Below, piece after piece: positions 24,991 through 34,856 of a DNA stretch of 64,000 nt (its first letter is position 1; each line of letters starts with the position of its first letter). The stretch comes from Ehretia macrophylla (taxonomy: Eukaryota; Streptophyta; Magnoliopsida; Boraginales; Ehretiaceae). Location of the stretch: positions 35,366,152 through 35,430,151 of the forward strand of contig CM075775.1 of the NCBI GenBank assembly GCA_037974665.1, read 5' to 3'. Position numbers and translations under genes: made by a program. Below the pieces are notes generated by a model. That model was given only the letters and a program-made list of their open reading frames with translations. It was not told the origin of the DNA and did no database searches.

Positions 24991-25307
24991 TAGAATAGTT
25001 TAAATTAGGTGATCAAAATATCAAATGGCCAAATGACCACCTTGCCCTCCAACTAAGTTATGTATTGCTAATTTGCCATTTTGGTTGAATTGTAACTAAT
25101 TAGTTACTACTCATGACTTATTTGAGTACTATTAATGCCTATGACACGTAAAACTCCATAATGCACGTAATTGAACATTTTTGGCACGTTGAACATGAAC
25201 ACGTAAATGATATAAATTGTATATTAATTAATATAAATGCAATTTAAATGATGCAAAAATACATGAAATGTTATAAAATGCACATGAGCCTCGTGCGAGG
25301 TTTTACA

Positions 25308-26527
25308 GCGGGCCCAGCCTCTACGTGAAGCGAATTTGTCTTGCCCAAGGTGGCATGGGATTCGGTAATAGATATCTGATGGATTAGGTTGTCGTCCTTT
25401 TCGCGGCTCACGACGTGCGATTCGGGACGGAAAAACAGCGCAAAAGAAGAAAAGTGTTCAGAAATTGATGAAAACATTTGATTTTGGGCTCTAAAAACTG
25501 GCGTTGCAAAGCAGGCTTGCTGCCCCCGTCATAGAGCTCTCGGAGAGCTTTCCAACGGTTTGCTGTGCGATGCGTAAGTCCTTACAGATCAAAAGTTATG
25601 GGCACCAGAGCGACGGAGACCTGGTCCTAAGCCCTACGCCCTCGGTTTGCGGGCCCAGCCTCTACGTAAAGCGAAGTTATCTTGCACAAGGTGCCGTGGG
25701 ATTCGGTAATTGAAATGTGATGGATTAGGTTGTCATCCTTTTCGCGGCTCACGACGTACGACCCGGGACAGAAAAACATCGTAAAAGAATAAAAGTGTCC
25801 AGAAATTTATGAAAATGTTTGATTTTGGGCTCTGAAAATAGGTGCAGCCAAGCAGGCTTGCTGCCCCTGTCGTAGAGCTCTCGGAAAGCTTTCTAACGGT
25901 GTACTATGCGCTGCGTAACTCCTTACGGATCAAAAGTTATGGCACCGGAGCGACGAAGGCCTGGTCCTAAGCCCCTCGCCCTCGGTTTGCGGGCCCAGCC
26001 TCTACGTGAAGCGAAGTTGTCATGCCCAAGGTGGCATAGGATTCAGTAATAGAGTTCTGATGGATTTGGTTGTCTTCCTTTTCGCGGCTCACGACGTACA
26101 ATCCGGGACAGAAAAACAGCGCAAAAGAAGAAAAGTGTCCAGAAATTGATGAAAACATTTGATTTTGGGCTCTAAAAATAGGCGCAGCCAAGCAGGCTAG
26201 CTGCCCCTGTCGTAGAGCTCTCGGAGAGCTTTCCAACGGTATGCTGTGCACCACGTAACTCCTTACGGATCAAAAGTTATGGGGACCGGAGCGACGGAGA
26301 CCTGGTCCTAAGCCCACGCCCTCGGTTTGCGGGCCTAGCCTCTACGTGAAGCGAAGTTTTCTTGCCCAAGGTGGCATGGGATTCGGTAATAGAAATGTGA
26401 TGGATTAGGTTGTCGTCCTTTTTGCAGCTCACGGCGTACGATCCGAGATGAAAAAACAGCGCAAATGAAGAAAAGTGTCCAGAAACTGATGAAAACGTTC
26501 GATTTTGGGCTCCAAAAACAGGTGCAG
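25308..26527 (+). repeat. Satellite array block 2 (~3.6 monomers)
   Basis: Landmarks are at about 25587, 25928 and 26268. The block starts at GCGGGCCCAGCC, the position where block 1 stopped, so the array continues in register across retrotransposon 1. The first unit carries AATAGATATCTGATGG, a rare variant also seen at 12351 after a monomer closely resembling the last one of block 1. No gene is present. Confidence 0.96.
26523..26527. other. Left target-site copy of solo LTR 2
   Basis: TGCAG before the LTR and CGCAG after it (30278-30282): four of five bases match, in satellite register (GGCGCAGCMGAG). Confidence 0.75.
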
Positions 26528-26530
26528 TGT

Positions 26531-26985
26531 GAGGCCTTACCCCAAATAACGTGTGTTACCTTGATTTGCCTGCCATAGACCAAGAATTATATGACTTACC
26601 TTGGATTACGTGCCCTGTCTTGGTTTTCATGTATGTTTCGTCATTCGTGCCTTGACCTAAAATGGTGTGCCCTAATCCCCGACTGACGTGCAATACCTAG
26701 ATATACGTACCCTGACCTCGATGTACGTGCGTTATCTTGTTTCATGTGCTCTAACCTTGAACTGCGTACCTTAACCTAGATATAAAGTCGTGCCTTGATT
26801 TGTGTGCCTTGCATTGAATTACGTGCCTTGTATTGGTTTACGTACATTTACCTAGGATTACGTGCATTTGTATTGGAATCCGTGTTTTTATCTTGAAGTA
26901 CGTGCATTAGTCTTGAAGTTCGTGTCTTACCTCGTAGTTTGTGTCTACCTCGTAATTTGTGCCCTAGACCTAGGAATCCGTGCCA
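26531..26985 (+). repeat. Degenerate ~20-24-bp minisatellite at LTR start
   Basis: About twenty imperfect units of the type ACGTGCCTTGACCTNGATT, with CGTGC as the most constant word. Equivalent arrays sit at the same end of the LTRs at 34437-34856 and 61525-61846. Because the word includes ACGTG (a G-box-like core), a role in binding bZIP/bHLH proteins is possible but untested. Confidence 0.8.
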
Positions 26986-27244
26986 CCACGTTAATCAAGA
27001 GAGAATCCTACACAAAGCACTAGACACTAAAATAATCCTACACAATCCACTAACCAATATTATATTCCTAATTCAAATTCTCTACAAACTCCACTAATAA
27101 TAAAATAATACTAAACTATTCCTACATTTCCCACTATCTATTATTCTATTCATAATTCAACTCATCAACAAACATTCTTATATTTTATTCTATCTAGATT
27201 CCCTAAATTCCCAACATTCCTATGACAATTCTATGACACAAATG

Positions 27245-27252
27245 TATAAAAA
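27245..27252 (+). promoter_or_regulatory. Candidate TATA box of LTR 2
   Basis: TATAAAAA lies about 720 bp into the LTR, upstream of a CT-rich tract, and is conserved in LTR 3 (34174-34181 on the minus strand). The equivalent position in LTR 4 reads CTTAAAAA, so it is not universal. Assignment rests on position and motif only. Confidence 0.35.
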
Positions 27253-29552
27253 TTAACCCAAAACCCTACCCAATGCACCCAAAATCTCGACACATGCATA
27301 TGCCCATGCTAGGATGATTCAAATTGTGCTTCTTGGAGACACAAATCTGATTTTTGCATGCCCAAGGCCAACATTTGCATCAACAATAGCAAAAGCTTCT
27401 ATTTTCTCTCATTTCTCTCACTCTCCTCACATTTATCTCTCTCCCTCTCATTCTTCTCTCTCAATCTCGGTTTTGGCTGAGTTCATACACCCCATAGCTC
27501 ATCTTCATCATTCCATGGTTCATCAAGGCAAGCTAGAAGCAAAGAAACTCGCCCAAGCTAGCTAGGATGCAAGAATCACATATGCATGCTTTTTGAACAA
27601 CCATTTCGGCCTTGGTGAGTTCACTAGCTTCCTTTTCTTTTCTTCTTGTTCTAACCTCATGCACCTACTAAGAACTTTGTCACTAAGCTAGGAAAATTGA
27701 GAAAAAAAAGGGTGGAGTCTTGGCTAGGCAAGGAAAAGAACAAATCTTGTGCTTCATCAAAGTCTTGTGCATCTTCTTGTTGTTTTGCTAAGGTGAAGGC
27801 TAAAACCTTTTGAAAATCCTTCAAAAATCCACATGCATGCTCTTAAATGTATGTCTTTGCTTCTGTACTTGAGTTATATGTGTGTTCATAACCTTTTACA
27901 ACCATGCATGGCAACATTTTGGCTTGAAGATGATGATAGATGAAATCGGGTTTGGTGACAGCTCTCTGTCTTGTTGTTACGAGGTGATTTTGGCTAGGAA
28001 AATGATGTTGAAAATGCATGAAAATTGGTAGGTAACTATTTTTTCCAGTTTTGAACATTTTTTTGCAGAAATAGGCCAAAGCTAATTTTGACTCTAAGGT
28101 CCTCAAAATGGCAAATCATTAAAATGTGTCCAAATTTGGAAGTCTGGGAAAAATGAAGCAGGTTTTGGCAGATGCACTGACCTTGTAGAACGAACCAGTT
28201 TTGGCTTAGTAAATGATGTCCAAAATGCATGAAATTTGGTGTGATACTATATTTTTCAGTTCTGGACATTTTTGTCAGAAATGAACTAAGGCTAAATCTG
28301 ACACTAAGGACCTCAAAAACTACAATTATTGAAATGTGTGCGAATCTGGACAGTTTTGTGCAATCCCACTGTTTTGGCTATAACTATTGGTCCCGAACTC
28401 CAAATGATGCAAGGTTTGTTTCTGATTTTAGTTCAATTCTTAAGCTTTAATTTGACATCTTATTTACTAGAATTGGAGATTTTTTTCTTGACTTAATGAT
28501 TGTGAGAAAACAGCCTATTGCCGTGAGGGTTTCACTTAGTTATATGCTTAGAAAATTTGTTGTAACTTCTCTTGTGGTATTAATTGCTTGGGATTGTGGC
28601 ATTGAGATGTTTTGTGGACAATTTTGAGTACTTGGGGATGTTTGAATTAATTGATGCATGGCTTGAGATAGATTTTGAGTTGACTTGAGGCTTAATCGCA
28701 CGGGTAAGCACGAAATGGAAACCCTAGTGACTAGGTGAACTTGCTAAGTGTTGATCCTTTGAATATTGAGTGTAATTATATGTTTAGTAGGCTGTCCGTA
28801 GTTGCCTTATAGCCCTAAATGTGATTTTGATTCGTTGCATGTTGACAAATAGGCCTTTCTTGCATCCGAACCACGTAGATTGTTGTTGCATGTTGAATAA
28901 CCTTATTATTTGATTACGTGGACATTGAAATGAGTTATATGACTTGATTTACGTGCATTACATGGCTTCCCGTTTAATGTTCATGTAACTCCATATGCTT
29001 TCAAGTGAAATTACTTGTCTTATCGTGCCTCGCTTGCTTACTTGTCAATGTGCAATCTTATGACTGTCCGGAGGCAACCTACTTTGTTGTCCTCCTAATG
29101 TGATATATTAAATGTCTTAAATGTGCATTGCATACAAGGTTGCAACCTTTCATTCTGGCATGGTAGTGTTCACGCACACCGGGCGGCATCGGGCTTGCCG
29201 GTGCAACCGTGACTACCATGGTCCAATTCCCTCTCTCGCTTGGGGGCTAGACTTTCTCGGAGAGTTGGGTCGTAGGATTTCGGGGTACATCTGGAGTACA
29301 CCCACTTGGCGTGTTAAGGGGATGATTTGAAGTCGGCCGCAACAATTGAGAGCAAAAGCTCACCGTATCCTTTTTCTATATGTATAAGTACTCTCGCTTG
29401 GTTCCTAAAGGACCTCAGGGAGGAAAGACTGGTAATTGTGTTCCTTTACTTTATATTATTGTTATGTACTTACTTGTGACATATTCATGCTTGCAAAAAA
29501 TATTTTTCATAAGTTGAACCGGAAAAATGAGTTTCAAAACTTATTTCTCGTT

Positions 29553-29659
29553 CCCCCTCGCTGAGTTCATAAGGACTCACCCTCTTTTTTGTCACAGGTG
29601 CAGCAGATTTGGAACAAGTACCCGAAGTAAATGTGCTTGTTGATGATTCATTGGAGTGA
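29553..29659 (+). other. Shared LTR module with acceptor-like site and short acidic frame
   Basis: CCCCTCGCTGAG, then GGACTCACCCTC, a T-rich stretch, GTCACAG|GTG, and a frame ending EQVPEVNVLVDDSLE-stop at 29659. The same closing DDSLE-stop occurs in LTR 3 and LTR 4. The order and the reading frame are kept although flanking sequence diverges. Confidence 0.5.
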
Positions 29660-30277
29660 CTACGTGCTTTTGTGCTTTGCCTGAAAGTGGTTGCTATATG
29701 GATATTGTGTTTGATTGCAAACTGTTCATTTTATTGATGTAAATGACCCCGTTGTAATTTGGGTCTAATTTTGGCTTGTACTGATTGTAGGCGGACGAAC
29801 TCTTTATTTGGTTGTTTACTTTCGTCATTTAATTAGTAGTTATCGTAGGCGTTTGAACCGCTAGGTGAAGAAGTAAATAATGTAACTCTACTTAATCTCA
29901 CCTAGTGATCATGCACAAGCTAAAGGATAATAGGTACTTGCATGATAGGAAATTGACAAATAAACATGACATAGTTATCATGTTAGGCTTATTAACCAAA
30001 CGAGACTTTCAAGATAAACTAGTAGGCAAATCGGTTGGTGACAAAATAGGAGCCCTTAATGGAATTGGATTAATGATTGGAATAATTAAGGCGTTTAGAA
30101 ATTAGGTCAAACTAAGGAGCCAATTACAGCCGTTATGTTGCCGATTTTTCGAAAAATTTTGGAGTTCTAGGCTAACATTAAGCGTTAAACCTTAATGAAC
30201 GATTAAGTACGTGAAATGATATGAACGTTTAGATCACACCCTAGTCTAACCTCTATAGGTCGGGTTGGGACGTGACA

Positions 30278-31135
30278 CGCAGCAGAGCAGGCTTGCTGCC
30301 CTCGTCGTAAAGCTATCGGAAAGCTTTCCAACGGTATGCTGTGCGCCGCGTAACTCCTTACAAATCAAAAGTTATGGGCACCGGAGCGACGGAGACCTGG
30401 TCCTAAGCCCCTCGCCCTCGGTTTGCGGGCCCAGCCTCAACGTGAAGTGAAGTTGTCTTTCCCAAGGTGGCATGGGATTCGGTAATAGAAATCTGATGGA
30501 TTAGATTGTCGTCCTTTTTGCGGCTCACGACGTACGATCCGGGATGGAAAAACAGAGCAAAAGAAGAAAAATGTCCAAAAACTGATGAAAACGTTCAATT
30601 TTGGGCTCTGAAAACAGGCACAGCAGAGCAGGCTTGCTGCCCTCGTCGTAGAGCTCTCGGAGAGCTTTCCAACGGTATGCTGTGCGCCGCGTACCTCCTT
30701 ACAGATCAAAAGTGATGGGCACCGGAGCGACGGAGACTTGGTCTTGAGCCCCACGCCCTCGGTTTGTGGGCCCAGCCTCTACATGAAGCGAAGTTGTCTT
30801 GCCCAACGTGGCATGGGATTCGGTAATAGAAATGTGATGGATTAGGTTGTCGTCCTTTTCGCTGCTTACGACGTACGATCCGGGACGGAATAATAGCGCA
30901 AAAGAAGAAAAGTGTCTAGAAACTAATGAAAACGTTCAATTTTGGGCTCTGAAAATAGGTGGAGCCGAGGTGGCTTGATGCCCACGTCGTAGAGCTCTCG
31001 GAGAGCTTTCCAACGGTATGTTGTGCGCCGCGTAACTCCTTACGGATCAAAAGTTATGGGCACCGGAGCGACGGAGACCTGGTCCTAAGCCCCACGCCCT
31101 CAGTTTGCGGGCCCAGCCTCTACGTGAAGCGAAGT
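30278..31135 (+). repeat. Satellite array block 3 (~2.5 monomers) between inverted LTRs
   Basis: Landmarks are at about 30363, 30704 and 31045. It starts CGCAGCAGAGCAGG, in register with the end of block 2, and stops at GCGAAGT where solo LTR 3 begins. No gene is present. Confidence 0.96.
31131..31135. other. Left target-site copy of solo LTR 3
   Basis: GAAGT occurs immediately before (31131-31135) and immediately after (34861-34865) the LTR: a perfect 5-bp target-site duplication in satellite register. Confidence 0.9.
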
Positions 31136-31768
31136 TGTCACGCCCCAACCTGGCCTATAAAGGTTAGAATAGGGTGTGATCTAACATTCAAGTCATATCA
31201 CATACTTAACCGTTTATGATGATTTAACACTTAACGTTTTGGCCTAAAATCCAAAATTTTTCGGAAAACCGGCAGCATAACGACTGTAATTGGGCTATTT
31301 GGTTTGACCTAATTCTCTAAACGCCTCAAAATTTACCATCTCAAATTCATTTCCAACTAAGATTACTATTTATCATCAATTGAAACGCCTACTAACTATC
31401 TCGATGTTACGTTTGATTAATAACCTAGCATGATACTATGTCTCGTTTGTTTGTTAAACCTCGTTGCAAAATTACCTGTTGATCTTAGCTTAATAGCGAG
31501 TACCTGCTTAAGATTTGGTTGGTTCATTTACTTAGCCCTTACCTAATACTTCATAATCCTATTATAGGTACTAGCAGTAATAATAGGAAAATGACCATAG
31601 TAGTGTCTAGTGTCTGTCTAGTAAATATCAGTACAACTCAAAATTAGACCCCAAATTACAACGGGGGTCTTTTACATTACAAACATTGAGCAACATAAAA
31701 AGAAATAGTCTTCAAGTAGCATAGTTCACAAATAGCCATAACCACGCAAAGCACATAGGACAGGCAAT

Positions 31769-31875
31769 CACTCCAAGGAATCATCGTTAGGCACATCGTC
31801 CTCAGGTACCTGTTCTTGATCTTCTTCACCTGAGATGATAAAAGAGGGTGAGTCCTTATGAACTCAGCGAGGGGG
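31769..31875 (-). other. Shared LTR module in LTR 3
   Basis: On the minus strand: CCCTCGCTGAG, GGACTCACCCTC, TTTTATCATCTCAG|GTG, then a short acidic frame GEEDQEQVPEDDVPNDDSLE followed by a stop. Of all copies this has the cleanest acceptor-like site. Confidence 0.5.
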
Positions 31876-34173
31876 AACGAGAAATAGGTTTTGAAACTCA
31901 TTTTCCGGTTCAACTTATGAAAATCCTTTTGCAAGCATGAATATAACACAATTAAGTACATAACAATAATATAAAGTAAAGGAACACAATTACCAGTCTT
32001 TCCTCCCCGAGATCCTCTAGGAACCAAGCGAGAGTACTTATACACATAGTGAAAGGATATGGTGAGCTTTTGCTCTCAGTTGTTACGGCCGACTTCAAAT
32101 CATTCCCTCATCACGCCAAGTGGGTGTACTCCGGATGTACCCCGAAATCTTATGACCCAACTCTCCGAGGAAGTCTAGCCCCCAAGCGAGAGAGGGAATT
32201 GGACAATGGTAGTCACGGTTGCACTGACAAGCCCGATGCCGCCCGGTGTGCGTGAACGCTACCATGCCAGAATGAAAGGTTGCAACCTCATATGCAATGC
32301 ACATTTATGACATTTAATATATCACATTAGGAGGACAACAAAGTAGGTTGTCTCCGGACAGTCATAAGATTGCACATTGACAAGTAAACAAGCGAGGCAT
32401 GAATAGACAAGTAATTTCACTTGAAAGGCACATGGAGTTTTATGAACATTAAACGGACAGCCATTTAACACATGTAAATCAAGTCATATAACTCATTTCG
32501 AAGTCCACGTAATCAAGTGATAAGAATATTGAACATGCAACAACATCTACGTGGGTTCAGATGCAAGAAAAGCCTATTTGTCAACATGCAATGATCAAAA
32601 TCACATTTAGGGCTATAAGGGCAACTATGGGCAGCCTACTAAACATGTGATTACACACAATATCCAAAGGATCAACACTTAGCAAGTTTACCTAGTTACT
32701 AGGGTTTCCATTTCATGCTTACCCGTGCAATTAAGCCCCAAGTCAACTCAAGATCAATCTCAAGCGATGCATCAATTAATTCAAACATCTCCAAATACTC
32801 AAAACAGTCCACACAACATCCCAATGCCACAATCCCATGCATTTAATACAACAAGAGAAGTTACAACAAATTTTCTAAGCATATAACTAAGTGAAACCCT
32901 TACTGCAATAGGCTGTGTTCTCACAATCATTAAGACAAGTAAACAATATCCAATTCCAGTGAATAAGATGTCAAATTAAATCTTAAGAAGTGAACTAGAA
33001 TCAGAAACAAACCTTGCATCATTTGGAGTTCGGGTCCAATAGTTATAGCCGAAACAGTGGAATTGCACAAAACTGTCCAGATTTGCACACATTTCAATAC
33101 TTGTCGTTTTTTAGGTCCTTAGGGTCTGATTTAGCCTTAGTCCATTTCTGAAAAAAATGTCCAGAACTGAAAAACCTAGCATCACACCAAATTTCATGCA
33201 TTTTGGGCATCATTTACTAAGTCAAAACTGGTTCGTTCTACAAGGTCAGTGCATTTGCCAAAACCTGCTTCATTTTTTCCAGATTTCCAGATTTGGACAC
33301 ATTTTAATGATTTTCCATTTTGAGGACCTTAGAGTCAAAATTAGCTTTGGCCTATTTCTGAAAAAAATGTTCAAAACTAGAAAAAATAGTTGCCTACCAA
33401 TTTTCATGCATTTTCAACATCATTTGCCTAGCTAAACTCACCTCGTAACAACAAGACAGAGAGCTGTCACCAAACCCGATTTCATCTATCATCATCTTCA
33501 AGCCAAAATCTTGCCATGCATGGTTGTAAAAGCTTATGAACACTCATATAACTCAAGTACAGAACCAAATACATACATTTAAGAGCATGCATGTGGATTT
33601 TTGAAGGATTTTCAAAAGGTTTTAGCCCTCACCTTAGCAAATCAACAAGAAGATGCACAAAACTTTGATGAAGCACAAGATTTGTTCTTTTCCTTGCTTA
33701 GCCAAGACTCCACCCGTTTTTTTTCTCAATTTTCCTAGCTTAGTGACAAAGTTCTTAGTAGGTGCATGAGGTTAGAACAAGAAGAAAAGAAATGGAAGCT
33801 AGGAAACTCACCTAAACCGAAATGGAAGTTCAAAGAGCTTGCATGTGTGTTTCTTGCATCCTAGCTTGTTTAATCGAGTTTCTTAGCTTCTAGCTTGCCT
33901 TGATGAACCATGGAATGATGAAGATGAACTATGGGGTGTATGAACTCACCCAAAACCGAGATTGAGAGAGAAGAATGAGAGGGAGAGAGAGAAATGTGAG
34001 GAGAGTGAGAGAAATGAGAGAAAATAGAAGCTTTTGCTATTGTTGATGCAAATGTTGGCCTTGGGCATGCAAAAATCAGATTTGTGTCTCCAAGAAGCAC
34101 AATTTGAATCATCCTAGCATGGGCATATGCATGTGTCGAGATTTTGGGTGCATTGGGTAGGGTTTTGGGTTAA

Positions 34174-34181
34174 TTTTTATA
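34174..34181 (-). promoter_or_regulatory. Candidate TATA box of LTR 3
   Basis: TATAAAAA on the minus strand, in the same context as 27245-27252 of LTR 2. Position and motif only. Confidence 0.33.
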
Positions 34182-34436
34182 CATTTGTGTCATAGAATTG
34201 TCATAGGAATGTTGGGAATTTAAGGAATCTAGATAGAATAAAATATAAGAATGTTTGTTGATGAGTTGAATTATGAATAGAATAATAGATAGTGGGAAAT
34301 GTAGGAATAGTTTAGTATTATTTTATTATTAGTGGAGTTTGAAGAGAATTTGAATTAGGAATATAATATTGGTTAGTGGATTGTGTAGGATTATGTTAGT
34401 GTCTAGTGCTTTGTGTAGGATTCTTTCTTGATTAAC

Positions 34437-34856
34437 GTGGTGGCACAGATTCCTAGGTCTAGGGCACGAATGATGAGGTAGACATGAACTTCAAGACCAA
34501 TGCACGTACTTCAAGATAAATGCACGGATTCCAATGCAAATGCACGCAACCCAAGATAAATGTATGTAAACCAATACAAGGCACGTAATTCAATGCAATG
34601 CACGTAAATCGAGGCACGACTCTTAAACCTAGGTTAGGACACGCAATTCAAGGTCAGGGCACACAAAACGAGATAACGCACGCAATTCGAAGTCGGGGCA
34701 CGTAAGTCGAGGATTAGGGCACATAATTATAGGTCAAGGCACGATGATGAGGCATGCACGAAAACCAAGGCAAGGCACGTAATCCAAGGTCAGTCATATA
34801 ATTCTGGGTCTAAGGCACGCAAATCGAGGTAAAACACACTAATCGGGGTTGGGCCT
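34437..34856 (-). repeat. Degenerate CGTGC-type minisatellite in LTR 3
   Basis: Same array as at 26531-26985, inverted. Individual units differ from LTR 2 by substitutions and small indels, more than the sequence just downstream does. Confidence 0.78.

Larger units (their letters stand above)
17408..25307 (-). mobile_element. Complete non-autonomous Ty3/gypsy-type LTR retrotransposon (gag only), 7.9 kb
   Basis: Two direct 2657-bp LTRs begin TGT and end ACA. On the minus strand the order is 5' LTR (22651-25307), a primer site matching initiator tRNA-Met, a leader of about 0.9 kb, a gag-like gene, a repeat-rich untranslated stretch, a polypurine tract and the 3' LTR (17408-20064). The internal region is only 2586 bp, with no protease, reverse transcriptase, RNase H or integrase frame. 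The structure fits the gag-retaining non-autonomous class known in plants as TR-GAG, although the LTRs here are unusually long. The LTRs differ at 23 positions with no indel by my count (about 0.9%), so the insertion is recent in evolutionary terms. Movement would need enzymes supplied by a partner element. Confidence 0.93.
22651..25307 (-). repeat. 5' LTR of retrotransposon 1 (2657 bp)
   Basis: Same length as the partner LTR at 17408-20064 and different at 23 positions by my reading. Examples are CACGATCCC versus CACGACCCC at the end and CGTGCGAGG versus CGTGTGAGG at the other. It would drive transcription of the element. I could not fix a convincing TATA box; several TATAAAT-like words lie near 25209-25260 but in AT-rich context. 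Confidence 0.95.
26528..30277 (+). mobile_element. Solo LTR 2, 3750 bp
   Basis: Starts TGTGAGGCC and ends GGACGTGACA (TG...CA), flanked by near-matching 5-bp target copies, with no internal region or second LTR. This is the usual product of recombination between the two LTRs of a full element. Orientation is set by comparison with element 4, where the same end abuts a primer site. Features in order: CGTGCCTTG-type minisatellite, TATA-like word, CT-rich tract (27404-27474), long AT-rich body, the GGGCGGCATCGGGCTTGCC block (29181-29199), and the CTCGCTGAG/CAGGTG module. The 5' half is near identical to solo LTR 3 and the 3' part is clearly diverged. Short frames have no recognised domain. Confidence 0.88.

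Noticed and set aside
27314-27565. 83-codon frame starting MIQIVLLGD in LTR 2, also present in LTR 3
   Set aside because: It is shared only because these LTR halves are near identical. It crosses a low-complexity CT-rich tract and is absent in LTR 4, so there is no sign of coding selection.
31677-32045. 122-codon minus-strand frame in solo LTR 3, with shorter relatives in LTR 4
   Set aside because: It overlaps the conserved LTR module but uses a different frame from the acidic peptide, is not kept in LTR 2, and matches no family I know.
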